From assembly GCA_036346395.1 (NCBI GenBank), contig CM070609.1:30881223-30945222 (forward strand): a stretch of DNA of 64,000 nt, read 5' to 3'. The stretch's first letter is position 1. Every line of letters starts with the position of its first letter. A program made the position numbers and the translations under genes. The notes under the pieces were generated by a model that saw only the letters and a list, made by a program, of their open reading frames with translations, was not told the origin of the DNA and did no database searches. Below are positions 48,201-60,077 of this stretch, piece after piece. Origin of the DNA: Hsuehochloa calcarea. Lineage: Eukaryota; Streptophyta; Magnoliopsida; Poales; Poaceae.

Positions 48201-50391
48201 CAGGTGGGCCCCACCCGTCAGTCTCTGGGCTCACGGTGAATCGGGTTCACCGAGCCACGGGAGGTTTGGTGCGGTGGACTAAGCCACGCGGCGCTGATGT
48301 GGCGGCCACGCAGGTGACACGCAAGCGCGAGAGGGTGACGGCGTCGGGCGTGGTCGCCGACGATGCACGGCCGAGGGGCGGCGCACGGGGACCAAGGGCT
48401 CGCCGGCGATCGGCGGCGACCGACGGCGAGGAAGAAGCGGCGGAGAGGGCACTGGTTTTGTCGGACGAGCTCGCCGGCGATACTCAAGCGAAGAGAAGGG
48501 GCGCACAAGGTGGCCTGGGACTTGCTGATCACGATGGTGCAGTCGGTGGAGCAAGGGCGACAATGACGGCGGCGCAATTCACCGGAGAAGAAGCTCGGCC
48601 GAAAAAACCCTAAATCTCGAAATGCGGCGGCGCAAGGGCTCGGGAGGGGAGTTTGGGCGAGGGCTTCTGATGCGGATGGCGGTGCGATGCTCGGGGAGCT
48701 ATTTAAAGGGTCAAGGCGGGCTCGAGGTGGCGTAACGGCGGCGGAGACCGAAACAACCCGAAAACGAAAATACGAAGAAATAGGAGATTGATGCGGATTC
48801 GAAATTTGAAAACAACCGGAACGAGTGCGGGAGAGATAAGGCTTCCAGATGGCGTTGTCTGCGCACAAAATCGGGGCCGTTTGCGCATTTGCCGGACGAA
48901 GCTCCGAGGTCCGAAAATGGCGGACGTGGAGTCTTGGCCATGGAGAAGAAGGCAGCGCGGAGACGATGACCTCGGGCGGGCCCATCGGCGAGAGAGCGAG
49001 GCGGAAGGTGCGCGGCCGTGCGATGGAAATCCAACTACTGAAGCGAGCGCAAGTGGTGGGGCGAGAGAAGCGAGGGTCAAGCGGAATAGTGTTGGGCTTC
49101 GCCCAAAGATCGCTTGCTCAGGATTTTCTTTTGATTTTTCTTTTAAATAAATCCAAAAATACAAATAGCCAATAGAAAATAGCAAATGACTTTGGAAAAA
49201 TTCCAGAAAATTCTATAAAATATATCCAAGCATATAGATTCTAAATAAAATAGTTTTGACAATTGTTGATGTTGGGATTAATCATATTAAATTAGTTTGT
49301 CCTTAAAATCCATATTAAGCTTTTTAATTTAATATTCAAATAAATCCAAATGGTGAATTTTCTCACTACAACCATTTAAAAGATTTTTAAAGCTCTGAAA
49401 ATTGGGATGTTACAGTTACTGTGATGGTCGCTCAACTACATGACTAAGGAATCATATGGGGCAACAGTATGACTGTTTCTTGTGGGTACAGTGTACAATC
49501 TCTGCAGAGTTTAAACTGTTTAAACATCCATGCCTACGGTCCAAGGCGGACATGAGAACTTACTAGAGTTAGTTCTATTTCAAAAACCTTTGTGGGTGGT
49601 ATAAAAATCAAGTCGGGCTCATCTAGCCCCGAGATTAGATTTTCTTGGGTTTTCGAACTCAGTGGTGTTAATAAATGGAGGTAACTCCAAACAAGATAAG
49701 CATAAGGTGGAGGTAACCTCTGCTGTTACTAATTATTGCATAATTATTCTCTTTAATAAAATACAAATTGGTTAAAATATGCTAAGTGATATGAATTTAT
49801 AATTATGATATTTAAAAATATTGCCATCCTTGTTAAGCCTTGTATGTATATTATTGCATCTTGTGTGTTGGCTCGCGAGCACGGAAGTTGTGCTCATTCT
49901 CGCTCTTTCCCTCAGAACCCTCGGAAGCAGGAAATCATGGAGATTACGCATACTACGAGGATCCAGACGTTGAAGTCCAAGGCGAGGATGAAGCGTAGTT
50001 TAGTCCAGATCTCGCCTCAGTCTAACTGACTCTGTCGGTGCTTGCGTGCATCCTATATTATCTGAGTTTTCGGGTAATATCGAACGCCCACAAGTTTGCT
50101 CAGTCGTTTGCCTGTGGAGAGATGTGCTTTCACCCTTTTGCTTATGTTGTCGCTTTCGTTACTTGTGTAATATAATTAGTTTGGTCTGTTGGGTCTTTAT
50201 TGTAAAATTTGACCCGATGCAGTCTATGTAAACTCTAAGGTGTTAAATTAATGAATGGTATGGTTTTACGCTATGTATGAATTGATTCAATAATTTGTAT
50301 GTGAGTGTTATCTACTTATCTAGGGAATAGCACAATGTTTACACAGAGAATTTAGGTTTACAAAATCCGAATCGGACAAAGGGATTGTCAC
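45240..50391 (+). mobile_element. Older truncated LTR, host of the nested solo LTR
   Basis: Sequence on both sides of 46295-49414 is continuous once that insertion and one GTTAC copy are removed. The right end, GGGATTGTCACA at about 50391, resembles an LTR terminus. It also holds a short frame at about 49895-50000 with tyrosine/acidic repeats, as seen near the 3' end of some grass gypsy LTRs. The left terminus was not found and the 45240 boundary is approximate. Confidence 0.45.
46295..49414 (-). mobile_element. Solo LTR, 3120 bp, with 5-bp target duplication
   Basis: Starts TGTCGGGACCC and ends GGGATGTTACA; flanked by GTTAC at 46290-46294 and at 49415-49419, a perfect target duplication. 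Body organisation matches the LTRs at 6075 and 15751: ATAACCGAGGACGCGGCTAT at 46961, then GATCAAAGGTATAACTTG near 47801, then a GC-rich block at 48200-49090. No internal domain, so this is an LTR-LTR recombination product. Long open frames at 48218-49185 on both strands belong to the GC-rich block and are not genes. Confidence 0.85.
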
Positions 50392-51222
50392 AGATTGGCA
50401 TTGGGCTATGTTGTGGGCCGTGAGCTCAACTCATCATTGACCCAAGGTGGGGCGTGTGGAGTACAAAGAGCAAGGCAACAGTGACGCAACAGGATCGACT
50501 AACACACAGAAAGTAAATAGCGGGCTCTCCTCTCCCCTTTGTTGTTCCTACCTCGTATTCCCTTTCTCCCATTCCTAATCCAGATTGCTTCCACTTCCTA
50601 GTCTAATTACTATTCCCAGTCATTGCTTCTATTTCCTAGTCTAATTGCTACCCCCAGTCTTTCCCTAAATTTATATCTCGAATACTTGATATCTTGTGTC
50701 GACTTTGGTACTAAAGCTATTGGGTCTGTGTTGTTCATCCCAACGGGAACGTGACATTATGTATTTTCGCACCAAAAGGACTGTCCTCAACTTGCAGCCG
50801 CGTACTTGCGTGTAAGCAGTAACTTCGACGCTGGAAGGGCCGAGCATGGATGGATGGATGGATGGATATGGATCTTCAGGTTTCAGAAAACCAGCCTGCT
50901 ACTGACAGGCTTGCTCAGGATCAAGGACCATTCCAAATTACATATCAATGCAAACTCTTTTCTCAGGTATTAATATTAATATTGATATATGTAATTGGTC
51001 CTTTTTTGTCAGAAACAAATGAAACAATCTGTTTCTCACTCTCTAGTCTACCTCACATTATACCAAGGAAAAAAACAATCTTTAAGTAATTCTGAGTCCT
51101 CACTAGCACTGTAATTATCTGTTACCTTGCCCTGTCGTCTGGCTCTTAGCTTGTCTGTTTTCTTTCTTTTTTTCTCATTTTGATTCTCCTATTGACAAAA
51201 CCCAATAATTAATTAAAAGAAA
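50392..51222. other. Intergenic spacer upstream of the AP2 gene's 3' end
   Basis: Contains two near-identical TTCCTAGTCTAATTRCTA words (50596 and 50633) and an exon-like open stretch at about 50868-50966 that ends at CAG|GTATTA. No gene can be supported. Confidence 0.35.
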
Positions 51223-51296
51223 TTAATTAACGGCCTCTACCAACCTGGCCATTGGCCACATACAGACACTCGCAGCGACGTTATGCGCCGCCACCG

Positions 51297-54044
51297 TCAC
51301 AAGTCCAGCTCGAAGTGGAACGCCGGCGAGGCGTACGCGGTCAGGTCCCCGAAGAAGAGGCCGTCCACGTCGGTGTAGCCCACGCCCACGCCCACGCCGG
51401 CTCCGTCCTCGCACCCGAAGAAGGTCTGTATGTCCTCCGGGAAGCTGCACTGCGGCGAGGCGCCGTCGTCCTTGGTAGCCTGCGGCGGCGGCCGCGGCGG
51501 CGACAGCGACGAGGAGGAGGTGGTGCTGCTCTCCGCCGCCGATGTCCGCTCGATCATCTCCTTGAACTTGGGCGACTGCAGCAGCAGGCTCAGCGCCGAC
51601 GTCGTGGGGGTGTGGCCGAGCGACGTTCTCGTCGACAGGGGGAACTGCGCCGTCGACATGCTGTCCTCCATGCTCTGGCGGTCGTGCAGGAACGACGACG
51701 CCATGCCGTCGAGGTCGATCGCCGGCAGCTCCTGCGCCGCCAGGTTGGCCAGCATCGGGCGAGGGTTCTGGGCGGCGCTCATCCCGTCGGCGCCGGGGCG
51801 GAGCCACTTGATGTACCGGCTGAGGTTGAAGTTTGTGACGGCGTTCAGGCCTCGGTACTCGATGGCGGCCATGTCGTACGCCATTGCAGCCTCCTCTTGC
51901 GTCGCTGCGGTGCAAAAGATTTAAGCAACAATGGCAACAACTGATCATCCTAAATGACTCAATTTTTGGGAGAAAAACATATACTATTGCTGATATGCGC
52001 GTGATTACAATTAAGTGTAGATTATAAGTGCTCGTTGAGTAGCTTAGAGCTTGTCTGAAACGCATGAACTTCACCGGAAACATTGCAATTGGTCTGGATT
52101 TCCTCATCTGATTCTAACAGGGGTGCTAATGGGTGGGTGTCCACCTAACAAGGCTTGTTTGAAGGCTAGAAATTTCATAAATTTTTGCCAAAAAAAAATA
52201 AAAATCATATAATTTATAGGATACAATACAATTCCTCCAGAATATGTGCTAAAAACTCTGCAATTCTAAATGAGGCCTCAGCCCTTAGTGTTTTCTAAAT
52301 TCATCTACCTTGTGATCCAATGGGAGGCATGGATCATTAGGTGCACCAACATTTGTGTGTTGTGTGTGTGTGTGTGGTTGCAGGACAAGCACACATCCAT
52401 CGTGTATTCGTGTCCATGTTTGTTCTATCCGTTTGTGTGCGGATTAATTGCGCTAATCTTTGGGTTAATGGATTGTAGGCTTCATCTGGTTCACAGGGGC
52501 CGTTGGAAGTTGGTGTTGCTGGGGTCTACCTTGAGTCATTGCATCTATCTAATCCCCAACTAATTAACCGGAATTTAAATGACTGGGAATGACACAAATG
52601 CCCTCAGCTCCTGCCCTTGCTAGCTCAACTACTTCGATCTAGATCATCCACATACCTCATCGAGTAGTCCATTATGTATTTAAATTGTGGGGACAACATA
52701 CTACTTTTGAAATAGTATTGCTATGGGTAGGAATGGAGTTCTTACAAACACCAAGAGTGAATAATCATTCGTTTTTAACTAGGGTGTTTTCGTCCCTACC
52801 GGCCTTGCGTAGGTGAGGATTAAACCCAGGACCTCACACCCGTGCACTCTTAACTGTCTCACATCCACAACCCAAAACTCATCCAGGCCCCTAATTAAGA
52901 GTGAACAGGTCATCTACAGTTCTACACTAAAAAAATCATCCATACGAAGACTTATGGTTTACCAAAGAATTTGTCTCGAACATGTGTTCTTGTTTTCTTC
53001 TTCTTATTCCTTATACCCCATTTGGAACACGACATATCACGTAGGAATTTTGGAGGAAATTAAGGAAATACCCAGTCAATGGTCGCAATCTAATCTACCG
53101 ACTAATAGTAACAGACTGTGCCTCCATCCATTACAATCGATCACTGGGTGCAGGAATTAGTTGGGAATTCATACGGTCAGGCAATATGCTATGTGAGGGC
53201 AAATTCGTCACCATAACCATGTAAGCCTCGCTGTAGCAACTAACGACTTGCACTTAATACTACTCAGATTTGGCTTTCAGGAACAGTCCATGTACAGAAG
53301 GAGAATTTATAGGTTTAAGGCATTTATAAAGGCTGCTGTGATGCTAGTTAATTCCTTCAAGTAGTAATTAACTGTGGTTAATTCCACCAAAATTGGCTTT
53401 GTGAAGAAGAAAAAAATTTAACGTACCATAGGTACCGAGGTAGAGATACTTGTTACCGAAAACACGGCCAATCCGAGCCTCCCATCTCCCATTGTGATGA
53501 TGTCTGTGAAGATTGGTGCGAATCCATATGACAAGAGAGTTTTTCGATCAAGTTGTGTTTACACAGTTAAGGTCCTGTTTGGAGCAAAGAATTTGCAAGT
53601 CATGAAGATTAATTACCTAGCAACACCCCGGTACTTCGAGACTCCTCTTGAGAACCCACTGCTTTTCCTGTGAACACATCATACGGATATGTTATTTCTT
53701 TTTAGCATACGGGTTTGATTGATATTTCTAAATTCTTTTTTAGGGGATTTAGTTTTGTTAATTTCTCGTGTACTCTTTTTTGACCCAAATTCATCGGGCA
53801 AGCGAAATTTCAAAATATTTGTTTTATTTGAGGATTACCTCCTTAGGGATCCAATATACTCTTCCCTGGATTGCCCCTCCATTTCTTTCAACTCCTCTTC
53901 ATATGCAGATAACTGCAAGTTATTTGAAAATATGATTTAAAGTCCTTGCGCAGATGAAATACACATGTATGTGGTAACGGGATATCTTAATTACTATGAA
54001 ATAGTGATAAACAAGGAAAAATAAAGTTACTGCTCCATTTAAAT

Positions 54045-54108
<64 letters not shown>

Positions 54109-55290
54109 CAAGATGCATCATAACGGATTTTAATGGCGTGTATTGTACTTGAACGGTGAATGGCTAAATTTTCTTTCGGTATCTGTCTCGTTCAATCCAC
54201 ACCCAACAGGTCTATACATATCTGTCTCGTTCAATCCACACCCAATAGGGTCTACGAGGATTGAAAGAGAGAAAGATAATTGGCATGTGGTGATCTACGG
54301 TAGCTTATCCACTGCAGCAGATCCAAATTAATTTCCGGAGAGGGGAGCCCATGACCGAATTCAACTCGAGAGGTGCCAAGATTGAATTCCAAGCCGGGGA
54401 CAGGCACTATGGAACAACATGATCCGAATTCTCTGCAATACTACAAGGTCCGTCTTGTGAGCAATTAGCAACTATAGCACTTGTTCTCGTTCTTTGATTT
54501 TTAATTGGACGATAAAAATCGTTTCTAATCTTCATACTTCTCTGTATTGGAACGTGTAATGAATAAATTTTGGCGGTAGCCTAGCCCTACCGGGAAGTTG
54601 AGGATGGTGTCGGGGCCCCAGTACTTCAACGCGGCCAAATCATACGCCCGCGCCGCTGCCGCCTCGTCGTCGTACGCCCCTGCAACATTGGAGATAATTA
54701 ATCAGACTAATCATACTACTAGCGTAAAAAAAAAACTGATTTTCGCTTTATATTTTTAAGTGGATGAAATTCGTCCCATGCCAAGGCCATGACTCGAGAG
54801 CCTCACCGAGGTAAACTGCATGCACCAACAAGAAAAAGACGACCAGTCGATTGGTTAATTAAGGTAAACAAAAGAGGTTATTGTTAGAGGTAGAAGTGAT
54901 TAACTAGCACAAGTACTAGGATTAACGGACGAACCTTGCTTGCCCTTCTTCTTCTGGGACTCGTTCCAGTTGTTCTTGTCCCACAGGTGCGCCTCGAACC
55001 GCCCCGTCCACCGGTGCCTGCGACGCGGTTATATACCGCGTGATTAGAGGGCAGCTCGGTACAATTAGTTGCAGGCCTGCAGCTTAGCACAATCAGTTGG
55101 CTTGCTGGTTTGCTCACCGCGTGACGCCGCGGTACACGGAGCTGCGCTGCGAGGGGGACTCGCGCGGCACGCTCTTCCGCGTGCGCTTCGGCTTCGCGCG
55201 CACAGCCACCGCGGCCGTGGCCGCGTTGCCGTGGCCGGTGTTGCTGATGCCGTTGTTGGTGGTGGTGGTGTTCTTGCGAGGCCTTGCCAT
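51297..55290 (-). CDS. Double-AP2-domain transcription factor, WRINKLED3/WRINKLED4-like
   Basis: Eight exons on the minus strand: 55290-55118, 55017-54935, 54815-54807 (9 bp), 54679-54591, 53912-53839, 53667-53617, 53503-53427 and 51904-51297. All have GT-AG borders and compatible phases, totalling 387 codons plus stop. A basic N-terminus (KPKRTRKS) precedes AP2 domain 1 (about residues 51-118: SVYRGVTRHRWTGRFEAHLW to YDLAALKYWGP). The linker LSAYEEELKEMEGQSREEY leads to AP2 domain 2 (about 154-212: KYRGVARHHHNGRWEARIGR to YDMAAIEYRGLNAVTNF). The C-terminus holds SFPEDIQTFFGCED (about 339-352), a motif of the WRI3/WRI4 group. Arabidopsis relatives activate fatty-acid and cutin/wax genes in the nucleus; the role here is by homology. 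MARPRKN at 55290 is the first ATG of the frame. Confidence 0.93.
54049..54106. repeat. (AT)n microsatellite in an AP2 intron
   Basis: Uninterrupted AT dinucleotide run of 58 bp within the intron between exons 4 and 5. Any reading frame through it (Tyr-Ile repeats) is spurious. Confidence 0.95.
54180..54248. repeat. 39-bp tandem duplication in an AP2 intron
   Basis: ATCTGTCTCGTTCAATCCAC followed by ACCCAA occurs twice in succession, inside the same intron as the AT microsatellite. Confidence 0.75.
54807..54815 (-). other. 9-bp micro-exon encoding the VYL motif of the AP2 gene
   Basis: TTTACCTCG is preceded by TGCATGCAG and followed by GTGAGG on the minus strand. With flanking exons ending in G and starting GG it gives Val-Tyr-Leu-Gly, filling the otherwise missing bases and joining KKGKQ to AYDDE. 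A 9-bp VYL exon is known in WRI-type AP2 genes and is required for WRI1 activity in Arabidopsis. Confidence 0.9.
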
Positions 55291-55535
55291 TGTGTGTACT
55301 GTGTAAGCGGTGAGGGGATCAGCAGAGGGGAAGAGGAGCAGAGGGGTGTGGGTGGCCAACTATGGTGCCACAAGAAAGGTGGTCGTTTTAAATGTGTCTG
55401 TGTGTGTATCTATCTATATCTATACAGAGCGAGAGAGGTGATGGGGCGGCAGCGGAATTAGTTGGTATTTGGAGGGCAGGGCAGGCGCCAAATGAGAAGA
55501 GAGAGAGAGAGCGCGCACGTAAGAGCGAGCCGGCT

Positions 55536-55537
<2 letters not shown>

Positions 55538-55574
<37 letters not shown>

Positions 55575-55590
55575 CTGATCTCTCTCTCTC
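55538..55590. repeat. (CT)n microsatellite upstream of the AP2 gene
   Basis: About 17 CT repeats at 55538-55572, then a short gap and a further CT run to 55590, about 250-300 bp upstream of the ATG. GA/CT tracts are frequent in plant 5' regions and can bind GAGA-binding BPC proteins; function here is not shown. Confidence 0.85.
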
Positions 55591-55599
55591 ACAAAAAAA

Positions 55600-58391
55600 A
55601 AACTTTTATCGATCTGATTGATTGGCCGTCTAAGAGCGGCGGCCTCCTTGTCGCTAGCTATCTCTGAGCGACGGCTTGGCACTGCCTGATAAGCTTCCCA
55701 AATCTCGTAGCTAACTTACGTCTTAACATGCGCCCTGCTGACACTGGCTCGCTGGCCCCACGGTGGCCTGACAGTGGGCCCCTGTCACTGGGACTGTTGC
55801 AGTTGCAGATGACAAATGCAGGCACAGAACGATCGAGTCGCATGCAGTGAATCTCTCTTGTCATGTTTCTGAATCGACAAGTCGCCTCTGAGCAAGATCT
55901 TGCTTCTGCTTACTAGTCTCGTCACTTTGGCACGTTTGGCGCTGCATGCAGTGACTTGTTCCCGTTCATGATCAGTTTAGTCAGCTAGGTATGTACTGTT
56001 GTTAGATGTCGCCGATTGTAAACGATAATAATACCTTTGGGGCCGGTGTTCTATTATGCTCTCCTTGAAATGACACTTACACCTCTACGAACTGTATGGC
56101 AATCACAGATGAAGGCCGGTCTCACATGTTGCTGTAAAATACCGCCAGACTCAGTTGCAGTCTAAACTCTGAAAGTCTTGCCCTCATGTTTCATTACGAG
56201 ATAGATGAACAGATGCAAGATGACTTTCTCTGAAGCAAGAATCTGATACAGTCAGAAAAACATGCTCGCCCAAATTAAGGATTAAATTCTTCATGTAGTC
56301 AGCTGGAGAAACATACTGTTGACTTCAAAACATATACTAACCAGGAACCTTCGCAGCCGAGCTTTTTTAAACCACAAAATTTTCGCATCGTTGTGCAAAA
56401 GAGTTTGACAACAAGCAGGTAGTGATGTCAGTATGTGCTCAAGCTATTGCCACAATAACGCCCTAAGTGGACTGATGGAAGGATGAAAGAGTGGATCCCT
56501 CTTCATGGTGCTCCATCCTTTATTGGACACCCTAGTCCTATCGTTTTCCATTGGAGAATATGGGCATAATTTATGACAGAATTGATCAACTCCCAACGAA
56601 TTCCCGACCGTCAGAAGTCATGATCAAACCGCTACCTTAAAACCGATACATTCCCAATTATGACGCCACAACCGCAATCCGTGATACTCATAGTGATACC
56701 AATGTGTATATCCATCAAAATTTGACGCCAAAAAGTCTGAAGAGTACTCTTATTTTCAAAAAGTTTAGCAAATTCTTTTCACAATTAAAAGTGTCAAGGC
56801 TGACAGCATGTCATGTTGAAGCCTGTTGTGTCCACATACTTAACTTGAACCTGTTGATCAGCTACAAATCTGCCTCCTAACTTGATTTGACAAAAACCTG
56901 CACTGAATAATAAACACTCGTCCAGGACCATGGCCATGATCATGACTGCAACGGCCTAACGTACTTTGGCAAAGTTACAGTGGAGGATGATGTGGGCTTG
57001 ACTTTGCTCAATTGAAAAACAAGAGGAAAAAGATGGATGAAAATACGGTCGCAATCGAGCAGATCAATCTTGATTTCGAGTAGTTCAGCAGGTCTGTACC
57101 ATGGGCCTTCATCACTCGGATGTACTTAGATAGTGTGAAACTGGAACCTCCAAGATTCGCTATACTCAACAAAAGAAACTTTTCTTTTTCCTAGCAGTTC
57201 CGTGAGACCAACATATCCCTCACGCATCAAATGGCCCATAATTCCCTAATGCGGTTTGTTGTTCATTCTATGGAAAAGTGGTGTTTGTTATTGTTCGACT
57301 GAACAGAGTAAACCAGCACCACATGCAAATCCAATTCTGCATCACTATTTGCAGTATGCTAACACAAATTCCGACAACATCTCAAGATTCCTAATTGACA
57401 AGCAATTGGATCCCATACATATTTATCTGTGATTGAGCTAATGGAGCATGCCAAGGGCGTACTGGGTGCATGACAAATTTCCCAAAGTGGGCATCCTTTT
57501 CATCCAAGTCTCTATTGCAGTAGTCAAGGAAAAAAAAGTGAAAATAAATCCTAGTCTTTTCTTCTTGGATGGGAGAGCACTAGCAGGGATGGTTAGAGCA
57601 TGTACCTGAAGATGTAGAGCAGGGAGGGTTGTGAAATCATAACTAGTTTTATGAGAAGATTCAGAATCAGTAATTCAGTATGGTGTATTGTCCATCTCTG
57701 TGCTTTCTTTTGCAAGTCCTGATCAATCATCAGATGGAAAAAAACAGCGTTTGATAATTGGGTAGCCGGGCCTAGTGTTTCTTGTTGGAGTTTAGGGACT
57801 TGGCCAAACAATATTCTTCATGAATTCTAGAAAATCCAAAAAACTTACTATGTATGGTGGAACAGTTCAAACCGAACTTTTGAATCCCACTAATCCTACA
57901 CGACTGTTACGGCACTTATTAGTTGTGCTTTAATTCGGTTTCAATTTTTGTTGCGCGGTGATTGGCCTTCCTTCTGAGTCCATATGTGTCTATACGAGAA
58001 GATATCCTCTCGATCCATATGCACCCGTGAGAGAAAACAATTGTCCTTCGCTCCTCTATATTGTGCTACTTCTGACTACGCCATCCTTGTGCCAGCATGC
58101 ACCGTCGTAGGGAGAGCAGTGTCTCCGAAGCCGTCGTCCATCGTGATCCTGTACGGGTTGGGGTGAATCATGTTTTTGGCTCACGGCTTCCCTCGTCATC
58201 GGCTTCGCATCGTCTTCGATATCTGATTCTACCACGACCATCGCGAGCGATCCTCTGTAAGTCGCGGTGACCCACTTTGTCATGGCTAAATCTTACTTAT
58301 TAGATTTTAGTCATGTGAATGTGATGATGATGATGATGATGTTCTCTATTGTTGCTAGTAGAATCCATATTATAGGCTTTGCTTTATTAGC

Positions 58392-58461
<70 letters not shown>

Positions 58462-59280
58462 TGTGTATTTGATATTACAATCATGATACTGTTCATAGTT
58501 GAAAATATACCTAGTATATATGTTGCTTTTACACTTATCATTGTTTTAGAAATTAAAATAATCATAATAGTGCACTTACATACATTTCTGACTTCTGAGT
58601 GCAGCAGATTCAGAAACAAATAAAGAACAAACAGTCATGAATGCAAGTCCATCAAAAATTTGCTGCTTTTCGAGACATCAAGAAACCTGTTTTCAAGACC
58701 ATGTCACAGAACTCAAATTACTGACAACAGAAAATATCGAATCATACATGTTGAATCATTCTTTCGCACGCACGTACGATGTATCAACTGCGAATATCTA
58801 ATGCAGAATGTTCACGCATAAGGGTAATAGAAATGCCGAATATGCCATACAAGTCCCAATCAATTCATACAACTTCAATCAATTTTTTCTTTTGTTTTGC
58901 ACTGTGACTTGTATCAATTGCAACGACTAGCAAACAATAGCTTTGGTTACTTTCATTTGGAGGATCTGCATTGCATGGCTCAAAAGAGTCCAAAACTGGG
59001 TGCATTCTTTGTCTTAACTGTTGAAGCCGTCGCTCCTGCATAGCCAAATGGGGCCAACAGAAAAGATGAAAAGAGGGAAATATTAATGTATCACCCCGTT
59101 TTCCACAGAATCATTTACCTTTAACTTTGCCTGAGATAAGTTTCCTAAACATAAATTTGGTGGCATGGCAGCACCACAATGTCAAAACACAGGCCAAAAT
59201 GGCTGAGGACAAATAACTGGCTTGTCCAGAGCAAAACAACAATATGCAAACTGGTTTATACTTCAAAATGCTATCCTTTC
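55600..59280. other. Intergenic region upstream of AP2 and the Copia element
   Basis: No supported gene. It contains an AT microsatellite (58393-58455) and an isolated exon-like frame on the minus strand (59035-58951). The first several hundred bases must hold the AP2 promoter; a TATA-like TATAGATATAGATAG lies on the minus strand near 55411-55425. Confidence 0.4.
58393..58455. repeat. (TA)n microsatellite
   Basis: Uninterrupted TA run of 63 bp. Frames through it on both strands are spurious. Confidence 0.95.
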
Positions 59281-59406
59281 TGTTAGAGAGTTCGTATTAG
59301 AGTCTAATATAGAAGTTGTGTTAGAGTCGGATTGTATCTTGAGACTATAAATAAATAGTGCATGGGTCCTGTGGGATAACTCATATTATTCCCAAAAAAA
59401 TCCACA
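59281..59406 (+). repeat. 5' LTR of the Copia element
   Basis: 126 bp, TG...CA; contains a TATAAATAAA promoter-like box near 59346. Differs from the 3' LTR by several substitutions and small indels, so the insertion is not recent. Confidence 0.88.
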
Positions 59407-60077
59407 TGGTATCACAGTCATCTCCCACCACGTAACCCTAACCCTAATCGTACTCACCTCATATCCAATCCGCCACCACCACTGTTCAACTCGAAGCCGT
59501 CCTTGTGCCCGTGCAGCCACTAGTCGATGTTGCCACCACGCACTGCGGTAGCCGTGCGGGCCGTGTGAGCAGACGGGCCGTCGCCGCCACTCATTGCTCG
59601 TGTCGTTGCTGGGGCCGGCGGTAAAGGAGAAGAGAGGAGATTCGGTGAGGTACTTTCGGGGAAGAGGAAGGGGAAGAAGAAGGCTGCGTTCGGGGAGTAG
59701 AAGCGGGAGGTGCTCGGGTTTGCTGTGGGCTCAGGATGAAACTCTCGGGAGGAAGAAGCAAAAGGTCTCGGCAGAGGAAGAAAAAGGAGAGTCGACAGAT
59801 GAAGAAAAAGGAGGAGCGAGAGAAGAAAGGATGGAAAAAAAGGTTCTGCTCAACAAAAAAAATCAATCAGTTCGAGAAGAAAAAAAATGTTACAGATCTG
59901 CATGATTTTGGTAACTATGAAGGAGGTTATCGAGGTTCCGCAAAACGTTGATGCATGAAGAATTGTCATGATCGTGGGAGATACACACGGCATATCTTGG
60001 TAGTGATTTGTATTGCTCGAGTTATTTGAGAAGATGACCCTTGGGGAGATTGAGGTTGCGAGGAAGAAGAAGTCGCA

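Noticed and set aside
48218..49185. 255-codon minus-strand frame and its antisense partners
   Set aside because: Located inside a solo LTR with perfect target duplication; composition-driven.
51252..51944. 230-codon plus-strand frame
   Set aside because: Antisense shadow of the last AP2 exon.
53920..54111. Tyr/Ile-repeat frame, and similar frames at 58267-58623
   Set aside because: Translation of TA microsatellites.
59430..59450. Telomere-like CCCTAACCCTAA
   Set aside because: Only two units, within the 5' leader of the Copia element; far too short for an interstitial telomere.
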